The notes below the pieces were generated by a model. It saw nothing but the letters and a program-made list of their open reading frames with translations, searched no databases and was not told the DNA's origin. Of a stretch of DNA of 12,645 bases, positions 1 through 8,000 are shown one piece after another. Each line of letters opens with the position of its first letter. Positions within the stretch are counted from its first letter, which is position 1. The stretch is from an uncultured Clostridia bacterium (GTDB lineage: Bacteria > Bacillota > Clostridia > Lachnospirales > Lachnospiraceae): contig CAMWWW010000031.1 of assembly GCA_947178015.1 (NCBI GenBank), positions 1 through 12,645 of the forward strand. The letters run 5' to 3'. The position numbers and the translations under genes are program-made.

Positions 1-3
1 GCA

Positions 4-145
4 GCATAGCCAGCCCTGCTATTTTCCTCAAGGAACCTATTGAAAAACGTCGGCGGTTAGCGAGGTATTTCACGAGCTTAGCGTCCGCTACGTTTTTCAC
101 TAAGCGGGAGCGGGGTGACGGAGGAAATAGCAGGGCTGGCTATGC
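4..145 (+). repeat. Structured intergenic repeat, copy A
   Basis: This is an imperfect palindrome of about 142 nt. The outer arms are 4-29 and 121-145, and they pair over 25 bases with one bulged T in the left arm. Inside, TGAAAAACGT at 41-50 pairs perfectly with ACGTTTTTCA at 90-99. A core block at 59-120 matches 53 of 62 positions of copy B (1063-1124) without gaps, and 37-53 matches 1011-1027 at 17 of 17. The block ends in a CGGACC-TTCTC-like tail (146-155) that copy B also has. No open reading frame fits it. The family is not one I can name. It may be a small structured RNA, a non-autonomous mobile palindrome, or an intergenic repeat active at the DNA level. The left edge may continue outside the window. 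Confidence 0.75.
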
Positions 146-234
146 GGACCTTTCTCAAAAAGGAGTATTCAATTGTTGTTACATATATTTATGTTTTTCA
201 GAAAGTTGTATACTGGTGTAATAGGAGATAATTT

Positions 235-711
235 ATGGAAAATAAAGAAAAGGGGTTAAACTACCAAATCATAAGGCTTAGTGATAATCCTAACTTAAAA
301 GAGACTGCAGCACAGTGGTTTCATGAAAAATGGGGAATTCCATTAGATGCCTACCTAGAAAGTATGGAGAACTGCATAAGAGGTACATCTGCTATACCTC
401 AATGGTATATGGCAATAGAAGGCTCACGGATCATTGGAGGTATGGGAGTGATTGAAAATGATTTCCATGACAGAAAGGATCTCTCTCCAAATGTGTGCGC
501 CGTCTATACTGAGGAAAGCAAAAGAGGGCAGGGCATTGCGGGCACATTATTAAACTTTGTCTGCAAGGATATGAAGGATAAAGGAATTGAGACATTATAT
601 CTAGTAACTGATCATACTTCATTTTATGAGCGATACGGATGGGAATTTCTCTGTATGGTACAGGGAGACGGCGAACCAAATATGACAAGAATGTATATTC
701 ATAACATGTGA
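235..711 (+). CDS. GNAT-family N-acetyltransferase
   Basis: The product is a 158-residue cytoplasmic protein with the GNAT fold, which transfers an acetyl group from acetyl-CoA to an amine; the substrate cannot be read from the sequence. The acetyl-CoA pyrophosphate-binding motif A is the R-x-x-G-x-A signature at residues 97-102 (RGQGIA), followed by the helix TLLNFVCKDM. The motif B region, with the typical FYERYGWEF, lies at residues 130-138. The length is normal for a single-domain GNAT, so the gene looks intact. ATG at 235 is supported by AGGAG at 223-227, seven bases upstream. A possible -10 (TATACT, 209-214) lies just upstream, without a good -35. A terminator follows at 739-777, so the gene is probably monocistronic. 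It faces rpoC convergently and sits between the two copies of the structured repeat, which suggests an accessory insertion. A role in drug or metabolite acetylation is possible but not shown. Confidence 0.88.
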   Translation: MENKEKGLNYQIIRLSDNPNLKETAAQWFHEKWGIPLDAYLESMENCIRGTSAIPQWYMAIEGSRIIGGMGVIENDFHDRKDLSPNVCAVYTEESKRGQGIAGTLLNFVCKDMKDKGIETLYLVTDHTSFYERYGWEFLCMVQGDGEPNMTRMYIHNM

Positions 712-738
712 TGCTAGTATGTTACCTTTTGGTGGTGT

Positions 739-777
739 GCTCCCATCACTTATGAAGTGGGAGCTTTTCGCCTTTTT
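739..777 (+). terminator. Rho-independent terminator of the GNAT gene
   Basis: GCTCCCA (739-745) pairs with TGGGAGC (758-764), with a smaller inner CTT/AAG pairing. A T-rich run (765-777) follows. It lies 27 bases after the GNAT stop codon. Confidence 0.8.
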
Positions 778-851
778 CTCTGTGCCACCCGATATATCCA
801 GTTGTCAATTTCGAGTCATTGTACTTGGTATTACAGTGATTTAGGAAAACT

Positions 852-888
852 GCAAGAAGACCTCACTTTAGAAGCGGGGTTTTCTTGC
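852..888. other. Orphan 15-pair hairpin
   Basis: Bases 852-866 pair with 874-888 (GCAAGAAG... / ...TTCTTGC) over 15 positions, with one mismatch and two G-T pairs, around a 7-base loop. There is no T-run on the plus-strand side. On the minus strand only a short TTTT follows, and no gene lies upstream on that strand. It resembles a terminator stem but does not clearly end any gene here. The rest of 778-980 shows no supported gene. Confidence 0.5.
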
Positions 889-906
889 TTCGAAAGATAA
901 AGTATT

Positions 907-915
907 TGGTATATA
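907..915 (+). promoter_or_regulatory. Possible extended -10 promoter ahead of repeat copy B
   Basis: TGG followed by TATATA (910-915) fits an extended -10 on the plus strand, but no good -35 box lies 17 bases upstream. If active, it would transcribe repeat copy B and stop at the terminator at 1193-1233. This is weak evidence, because AT-rich intergenic DNA often gives such matches. Confidence 0.22.
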
Positions 916-980
916 ACGCCAAGGGAGTGTAAAATTGGAGAAGAAAAAGCGGCGTGCCTAACGCAATCGAAAAAAATAGC

Positions 981-1147
981 GCAGAGAATTGCCTATAGTC
1001 CTCAAGGCGTCTATTGAAAAACGTCGGAACATAATGAGCTTGCGAATTATGCGATACGCTTCAGCGAGGTAGTTCACGAGCTTAGTGTCCGTTATGTTTT
1101 TCGTTAAGCGAGAGTGGTGTGACGAAGGACTATAGGCAGCTGTCTGC
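981..1147 (+). repeat. Structured intergenic repeat, copy B
   Basis: This second, diverged copy of the repeat at 4-145 is in the same orientation. The outer arms are 981-1002 and 1126-1147; 19 of 22 positions pair, including a perfect 12-bp run at 991-1002 / 1126-1137. TGAAAAACGT (1014-1023) pairs with ATGTTTTTCG (1094-1103) using G-U at two positions. Compared with copy A there are about 30 extra bases (1028-1062), including their own hairpin (CATAAT 1030-1035 with ATTATG 1046-1051). The arm middles share no sequence with copy A, although they are equally self-complementary. A shared CGGACC.TTCTC tail follows at 1149-1160. Function is unknown. It lies just beyond the rpoC terminator. Confidence 0.75.
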
Positions 1148-1185
1148 ACGGACCATTCTCGAAAATGATTATGTAAGTAACTTTT

Positions 1186-1233
1186 ACAAAAACTCCCATA
1201 AATGCTTTTCTCACATTTATGGGAGCTTTTTTA
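1186..1233. terminator. Bidirectional terminator at the end of rpoC
   Basis: There is a perfect 12-bp stem (1193-1204 with 1214-1225, CTCCCATAAATG) and a 9-base loop. On the minus strand it lies 14 bases after the rpoC stop and runs into TTTTTGT (1192-1186). On the plus strand the stem is followed by TTTTTT (1227-1232). It therefore can end both rpoC and any rightward transcript from the GNAT side, insulating the two regions. Confidence 0.9.
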
Positions 1234-1239
1234 TATCCT

Positions 1240-4200
1240 CTATTCTTCTGTCTCTAATTCTGATTCTTCTAAGTCTGCCTCGTCCAAAAGGTCATCCTCC
1301 ATCTCTCGAAGATGAATCTCTTCCTCCAGTTCGCCTGCATAGGCTTCCTCAAATCCTTGCTTTTCCTCTGTTCCCAGACCTTTTATCGCCTTCTTCTGAA
1401 CCAATCCATAGTTGTAATCGTCAGGCATATTTACTTCCTCCTCAAATTCAGAGGAATCTGTATCCAGCTTGACAGAACGATACCGCTTCATACCAGTTCC
1501 TGCCGGGATCAGTTTACCGATAATAACATTCTCCTTTAAGCCAACCAGTGGATCGATCTTTCCATTAATTGCCGCCTCTGTCAGAACCTTCGTTGTCTCT
1601 TGGAAGGATGCTGCGGAAAGGAAGGAATTGGTCGCCAATGAAGCTTTGGTGATTCCAAGCATTACCTGCTTTCCTTCAATTGGCTTCTTGCCCTCGGCAA
1701 TCAACCTTTCGTTCTCCTCGTTGTAATCCAGTACATCCATGGAAGTGCCCGGAAGATAATCGCTGTCCCCGCTTTCCTCCACGCGGATCTTTTTTAGCAT
1801 CTGGCGCACAATCACCTCAATGTGCTTGTCATTGATATCCACACCTTGAAGACGATACACACGCTGCACCTCTTGGATCATATAGTCCTGAACTGCACGG
1901 ACTCCCTTGATCTTTAATATATCATGTGGATTAATGCTTCCCTCGGTAAGCTCGTCGCCTGCCTCCAGCACTGCACCATCCTGAATCTTAATTCTGGAAC
2001 CATAGGGAATGAGATAGGACTTAGAATTCCCGCTCTCATTGTCCGTTATAATAATCTCGCGCTTTCTCTTTGTATCCTTAAAGGTTGCCACTCCGCCAAA
2101 TTCAGCGATAATGGCGAGACCCTTTGGTTTTCTCGCTTCAAAAAGCTCCTCAACTCTAGGAAGACCTTGTGTAATATCGTCTCCGGCAACTCCTCCTGTA
2201 TGGAAGGTACGCATGGTAAGCTGAGTACCCGGCTCACCGATCGACTGTGCAGCGATAATGCCGACTGCCTCGCCAACTTGAACCGCCTGTCCAGTGGCCA
2301 TATTTGCTCCATAGCACTTTGCGCATACGCCTGTGTGCGATTTACAGGTGAGAATGGTACGTATCTTCACGGTCTCTATTCCACTTCCCACTACCTTCCC
2401 GGCACGCTTCGGCGTGATCATATGATTGGCCTTTACTAACAGCTCGCCACTCTGTGGGTCTTTAATGTCTTCCGCTGCATATCTCCCCATAATTCTGTCT
2501 TCCAAGCTCTCTATGGTCTCACGGCCGTCCATAAACGCCTTGACCTCCATGCCCGGAATCTCATCTCTGCCCTCGCAGCAGTCCACCTCACGGATAATCA
2601 ACTCCTGCGAGATATCTACCAGTCGTCTGGTCAAATATCCAGAGTCTGCGGTACGAAGTGCTGTGTCGGATAGTCCCTTGCGTGCTCCATGGGCGGAGAT
2701 AAAGTACTCCAAAACGTCAAGTCCCTCACGGAAATTTGACTTGATGGGCAGCTCTATGGTACGTCCCGTCGTGTCTGCCATCAATCCTCGCATCCCGGCA
2801 AGCTGCTTAATCTGCTTATCCGAACCACGGGCTCCTGAGTCTGCCATCATATAGATGTTATTATATTTATCAAGACCTGTCAGCAGTGCATTGGTGATCT
2901 CATCGTCTGCATTTTTCCATGTCTCGATAACTTCTTTATAGCGCTCTTCATCCGTGATAAAGCCTCTTCTGTAGCTTCTCGTGATCGATTCAACCGTTTT
3001 CTCGGCATTGGCAAGAATTTCCTTCTTTTTCTCTGGAACCGTCATATCTGAGATCGATACTGTCATAGCTGCTCTAGTCGAATACTTGTAGCCCATGGAC
3101 TTAATATCGTCCAGCACCTCTGCTGTCCTTGTCGCCCCATGCGTATTGATAACCTTTTCCAGAATCTTCTTGAGCTGCTTCTTTCCAACGTGGAAGTCCA
3201 CCTCCGGCAACAACTCATTGCCCGGCACACTTCTGTCCACAAATCCAAGATCCTGCGGCAGAATCTCATTAAAGATAAACCGTCCAACGGTTGATTCTAC
3301 AATGCCTGTCAGTTTTGTGCCGTCTGGCATCTGTTTGCTGCAGCGCACCTTAATCTTGGCATGTAGAGTGATTACTTTATTTTCATAGGCAAGAATTGCC
3401 TCATTGATATTCTTGAAAAACTTGCCTTCGCCCTCTGCGCCCGGTCTCTCCTGTGTCAAATAGTAGATACCAAGCACCATGTCCTGAGACGGAACCGCCA
3501 CAGGCGCGCCGTCCGATGGCTTTAATAGATTGTTCGGAGACAATAGCAAAAAGCGGCACTCTGCCTGTGCCTCCACCGACAACGGTAGATGCACTGCCAT
3601 TTGGTCTCCGTCAAAATCTGCATTGAACGCCGTACATACCAGCGGATGAAGCTTGATCGCCTTACCTTCTACCAGTATTGGCTCAAATGCCTGAATTCCC
3701 AATCTGTGCAGTGTAGGTGCACGGTTTAGCATGACTGGATGCTCTTTAATTACGTCCTCCAGCACATCCCAAACCTCTTTCTCCACCCTGTCAACCATCT
3801 TCTTTGCGCTCTTGATATTATGCGCTGTCTGGTTGGCAACCAGTTCTTTCATAACAAATGGCTTAAACAGCTCGATCGCCATCTCTTTTGGAAGACCACA
3901 TTGATATATCTTAAGCTCCGGTCCCACAACAATAACCGAACGACCCGAATAATCCACACGCTTTCCAAGCAGGTTTTGACGGAAACGTCCCTGTTTTCCT
4001 TTTAACATGTCAGACAGAGATTTTAACGCCCTATTTCCGGGGCCAGTCACTGGTCTTCCTCTTCTGCCATTATCAATCAGGGCATCCACAGCCTCCTGAA
4101 GCATACGCTTTTCATTGCGCACAATGATCTCTGGCGCGCCCAGCTCCAACAGTCTTGCAAGACGGTTATTTCTGTTAATAATCCTTCTATACAGATCATT

Positions 4201-4989
4201 GAGATCCGAGGTCGCAAAACGTCCTCCATCAAGCTGTACCATAGGGCGAATATCCGGCGGAATTACCGGAATCACGGTGAGAATCATCCACTCCGGCTTA
4301 TTTCCAGACAGACGGAATGCTTCCACCACCTCAAGCCTCTTGATAATCCGAGCGCGCTTCTGCCCGCTGGATTCCTTCAATCCCTTTTTTAATTCTTCGG
4401 CGTCCTTTTCCAGATCGATCGCCTGCAAAAGCTCCATAATCGCCTCTGCGCCCATCCCTACCCGGAAACGGCTGCCCCATTTATCATAATTATCCCTGTA
4501 TTCCTTCTCAGATAATACCTGCTTATACTGTAGATCGGTATCTCCCTTATCCAGCACAATATAGGAAGCAAAATACAATACCTTCTCCAAGGTTCTTGGG
4601 GAGAGATCCAATATCAAACCCATGCGGCTTGGAATTCCCTTAAAATACCAGATGTGGGACACGGGCGCTGCCAACTGAATATGTCCCATGCGCTCACGTC
4701 TTACACTCGCCTTGGTCACTTCCACGCCACATCGATCGCAGATCACGCCTTTATAGCGAATTTTCTTATATTTCCCACAATGACATTCCCAGTCCTTGCT
4801 TGGTCCAAATATTTTCTCACAGAACAAACCGTCCTTCTCCGGCTTTAGTGTTCTATAATTGATCGTCTCCGGCTTTAATACCTCTCCTCTTGACCACTGC
4901 TGGATCTTCTCCGGCGAAGCAAGCCCAATCTTAATTTTATCAAAGGTCATCGGCTCATATACTGCCTCATTCGTCATTGTCTCCGGCAT
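1240..4989 (-). CDS. rpoC: DNA-directed RNA polymerase subunit beta'
   Basis: This is the largest RNA polymerase subunit; with beta it forms the catalytic cleft. In the 1249-residue product, the N-terminal zinc site is formed by C69, C71, C84 and C87 (CHC...CDRC). The catalytic magnesium motif NADFDGD is at about 456-462, with the three aspartates at 458, 460 and 462. The second cysteine cluster (DCC...LTC...GVCAKC) is at about 805-895. The trigger-loop region (GTQLTMRTFHTGG) is at about 922-934. No large insertion like that in proteobacteria is seen within the trigger loop. The C-terminus is a Glu/Asp-rich tail of some 35 residues. The in-frame GTG at 4998 would overlap the ribosome-binding site (AAGGGAG), so ATG at 4989 is taken as the start, 8 bases from it. 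The gene follows rpoB by 33 bases and is co-transcribed with it. It is intact. Confidence 0.98.
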   Translation of the reverse strand: MPETMTNEAVYEPMTFDKIKIGLASPEKIQQWSRGEVLKPETINYRTLKPEKDGLFCEKIFGPSKDWECHCGKYKKIRYKGVICDRCGVEVTKASVRRERMGHIQLAAPVSHIWYFKGIPSRMGLILDLSPRTLEKVLYFASYIVLDKGDTDLQYKQVLSEKEYRDNYDKWGSRFRVGMGAEAIMELLQAIDLEKDAEELKKGLKESSGQKRARIIKRLEVVEAFRLSGNKPEWMILTVIPVIPPDIRPMVQLDGGRFATSDLNDLYRRIINRNNRLARLLELGAPEIIVRNEKRMLQEAVDALIDNGRRGRPVTGPGNRALKSLSDMLKGKQGRFRQNLLGKRVDYSGRSVIVVGPELKIYQCGLPKEMAIELFKPFVMKELVANQTAHNIKSAKKMVDRVEKEVWDVLEDVIKEHPVMLNRAPTLHRLGIQAFEPILVEGKAIKLHPLVCTAFNADFDGDQMAVHLPLSVEAQAECRFLLLSPNNLLKPSDGAPVAVPSQDMVLGIYYLTQERPGAEGEGKFFKNINEAILAYENKVITLHAKIKVRCSKQMPDGTKLTGIVESTVGRFIFNEILPQDLGFVDRSVPGNELLPEVDFHVGKKQLKKILEKVINTHGATRTAEVLDDIKSMGYKYSTRAAMTVSISDMTVPEKKKEILANAEKTVESITRSYRRGFITDEERYKEVIETWKNADDEITNALLTGLDKYNNIYMMADSGARGSDKQIKQLAGMRGLMADTTGRTIELPIKSNFREGLDVLEYFISAHGARKGLSDTALRTADSGYLTRRLVDISQELIIREVDCCEGRDEIPGMEVKAFMDGRETIESLEDRIMGRYAAEDIKDPQSGELLVKANHMITPKRAGKVVGSGIETVKIRTILTCKSHTGVCAKCYGANMATGQAVQVGEAVGIIAAQSIGEPGTQLTMRTFHTGGVAGDDITQGLPRVEELFEARKPKGLAIIAEFGGVATFKDTKRKREIIITDNESGNSKSYLIPYGSRIKIQDGAVLEAGDELTEGSINPHDILKIKGVRAVQDYMIQEVQRVYRLQGVDINDKHIEVIVRQMLKKIRVEESGDSDYLPGTSMDVLDYNEENERLIAEGKKPIEGKQVMLGITKASLATNSFLSAASFQETTKVLTEAAINGKIDPLVGLKENVIIGKLIPAGTGMKRYRSVKLDTDSSEFEEEVNMPDDYNYGLVQKKAIKGLGTEEKQGFEEAYAGELEEEIHLREMEDDLLDEADLEESELETEE

Positions 4990-4997
4990 GAATGACA

Positions 4998-5004
4998 CTC
5001 CCTT
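4998..5004 (-). promoter_or_regulatory. rpoC ribosome-binding site
   Basis: AAGGGAG is read on the minus strand. Its last G is also the first base of the in-frame GTG at 4998. That rules out GTG as a well-placed start and supports ATG at 4989, eight bases away. Confidence 0.8.
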
Positions 5005-5022
5005 CTATAATTGAATTTACAC

Positions 5023-8000
5023 TCACTCTTCTTCATCTGATAGACTATCATCAAATCCAAGGTAATCGTCATCCTCGTCGGCATCCTCATATTCCTCGTC
5101 AGCATCTACCAGCTCCCCATTGTCCTCGTCAAACTCCTGTCTGGTAAAGCCCATGGAAGAATAGGACTCTCCGTCGTTAAAACGTTTATCCCCCTCTATA
5201 ATCGAGTGAAGATCGGTATCTGTGTAATCCACATTTTCCATAAGCTCCACTTCCGTGTCGTCATCCTTCAATACCTTTACGTCAAGGGCAAGTGCCTGAA
5301 GCTCCTTTAACAGCACCTTAAAGGACTCTGGGATGCCCGGCTCAGGAATGTTATCTCCCTTTATTATCGCCTCATAGGTCTTTACACGCCCGACAATATC
5401 ATCCGACTTCACGGTAAGAATCTCCTGAAGCGTATAGGAAGCGCCATATGCCTCCAAAGCCCACACTTCCATCTCACCAAAACGCTGTCCGCCAAACTGC
5501 GCCTTACCGCCAAGAGGCTGCTGTGTCACCAGTGAGTAAGGTCCTGTAGAACGCGCATGGATCTTATCATCCACCAGATGGTGAAGTTTCAGATAATGCA
5601 TGTGCCCTATGGTTACAGGGCTGTCAAAATACTCTCCGGTTCTGCCGTCGCGAAGCCTAACCTTTCCATCTCTGGAAATCGGTACACCCTTCCACACAGA
5701 ACGATGCTCCAGATTCTTCTCCAGATATTCCATTACGCCCGGAAGCAGCTCCTCCTCATGCTTTTCTTTGAATTCTTCCCACTCAAGATTTACATAATCA
5801 TTCGCCAAATCCAGCGTATCCATAATATCAAACTCATTTGCCCCGTCAAATACCGGCGTGGCTATATTAAAACCAAGTGCTCTCGCCGCCAAGCTAAGAT
5901 GAATCTCCAACACCTGCCCAATGTTCATACGAGAGGGCACGCCCAGAGGATTCAGCACGATATCAAGAGGTCTTCCATTTGGTAAAAATGGCATATCCTC
6001 CACAGGCAGGATTCTGGATACAACACCCTTATTTCCATGGCGTCCCGCCATTTTATCGCCCACGGAAATCTTTCTCTTCTGTGCAATATAGATGCGCACG
6101 GTCTGATTGACTCCCGGAGGCAGCTCATCGCCATTCTCCCTTGTAAATACCTTGGCATCCACAATAATACCATATTCGCCATGCGGCACCTTTAATGATG
6201 TATCGCGCACCTCTCTTGCCTTCTCACCAAAAATCGCCCTTAAAAGACGCTCCTCCGCAGTTAGCTCCGTCTCACCCTTAGGCGTCACCTTACCAACTAA
6301 AATGTCACCGGCGCGCACCTCCGCACCGATGCGGATAATGCCTCTCTCATCCAGATCCTTCAAGGCATCATCGCCCACACCGGGAACATCTCTTGTGATC
6401 TCCTCCGGTCCAAGCTTGGTATCGCGTGCCTCCGCCTCATATTCCTCAATATGGACGGATGTATACACATCATCCATCACCAATCTTTCGCTTAACAGTA
6501 CCGCATCCTCGTAATTATAGCCTTCCCATGTCATAAATCCGATCAGCGGATTCTTCCCCAGCGCAATCTCACCATTTGCAGTAGATGCGCCATCTGCGAT
6601 AACCTGTCCCTGTTCTACATGTTCCCCCTTAAATACAATCGGCTTCTGATTATAACAGTTGGACTGATTACTTCTTAAAAATTTAATTAACTTGTAGGTC
6701 TCTTTGCTTCCGTCATCATCATATTTTATTGTGATCTCTTTTGAAGTCGAGCGCAGCACTACACCTGCGCGCTTTGCCACCACGCAGACTCCCGAATCCA
6801 CCGCCGCCTTCGCCTCAATACCTGTACCGACCACAGGTGCTTCTGTGGTCAAAAGCGGAACCGCCTGACGCTGCATATTGGAACCCATCAGCGCGCGGTT
6901 TGCATCATCATTCTCCAAAAATGGAATCATGGAAGTAGCCACCGAGAATACCATCTTTGGTGATACATCCATCAGATCAATCTTACTTTTCTCAAACTGA
7001 GAAGTCTCTTCTTTATGGCGCCCTGATACACTGCTGTGCTCAAAATGTCCCATCTCATCCAGCGGCTCATTCGCCTGCGCCACAATGTAATTATCTTCCT
7101 CGTCCGCCGTCAAATAAACCACATCATCCGTCACAATCGGATTCTTTGGATCTGTCGTCTTGTCTACCTTGCGGTAAGGTGCCTCCACAAAGCCATATTC
7201 ATTGATTCTTGCATAGCACGCCAACGAGTTAATCAAGCCGATATTGGGGCCCTCAGGCGTCTCAATCGGGCACATTCTTCCATAATGTGTGTAGTGTACG
7301 TCGCGCACCTCAAATCCGGCGCGATCCCTAGAAAGACCTCCCGGACCCAGTGCGGACAGACGTCTTTTATGTGTCAACTCTCCCAATGGATTATTCTGAT
7401 CCATAAACTGCGAAAGCTGGGAGCTTCCAAAGAACTCCTTCACAGCCGCTGTCACCGGCTTAATATTAATCAAGGACTGCGGAGATACTCCATCCAGATC
7501 CTGCGTTGTCATTCTCTCACGAACCACACGCTCCATTCTGGACAAACCAATTCGGTACTGATTCTGCAAAAGCTCTCCCACAGCACGTATACGGCGATTG
7601 CCCAAATGGTCAATATCATCATCGTGGCCAATGCCTTCCTCCAAATGCATATTATAATTAATGGAAGCAATAATATCTTCCTTTGTAATATGTTTTGGAA
7701 TTAGATCCGGAATATCTCTGCGGATCGCCTCTCGGATCGCCTCATCATCCCCTGCATTATCATTTAAAATCCCCTCTAATACAGGGTAAAATACATTTTC
7801 TGTCACGCCAAGCTCTCTTGGATTACAATCCACGTACTTTGTTATATCAACCATCATATTGGAGAGAACCTTTACATTCCTCTCTTCCGTCTGAATCCAA
7901 ACAGCAGGAACAGCGGAATTCTGAATATCAACAGCTAGTCCTGCCGTCACTTCTGTTCCTTTCTCCGCGATCACCTCTCCCGTTGTGGGATCAAGCACAT

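Noticed and set aside
4..145. Terminal inverted repeats of an insertion sequence or a MITE
   Set aside because: The arm middles differ between the two copies while pairing is kept, and no transposase or duplicated target site is visible. A mobile origin is still possible but not supported.
935..961. An 8-codon TTG-initiated reading frame (MEKKKRRA) after AAGGGAG
   Set aside because: Too short to judge, needs a rare start, and the possible promoter would put the start of transcription on top of its ribosome-binding site. It was not listed as a gene.
958..1149. Minus-strand 63-codon open frame over repeat copy B
   Set aside because: It follows the palindrome, has no homologous look and no ribosome-binding site, and copy A does not preserve the frame.
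1119..1472. Plus-strand open frame of 117 codons overlapping the rpoC end
   Set aside because: It begins inside repeat copy B, crosses the terminator and runs antisense to rpoC. It is low-complexity, Ser/Leu/Pro-rich translation with no ribosome-binding site.
4990..4998. GTG start of rpoC at 4998
   Set aside because: Its first base is inside the ribosome-binding site, so ATG 4989 is better.
7350..7440. Rifampicin-resistance substitutions in the RpoB pocket
   Set aside because: The Asp, His and Ser positions in SQLSQFMDQNN and HKRRLSALGPGG are those of sensitive enzymes.
7036..7704. A 222-codon plus-strand frame inside rpoB
   Set aside because: It is antisense to a strongly conserved coding region and has the composition of a shadow frame. 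All plus-strand frames in 1.2-9.1 kb were treated the same way.
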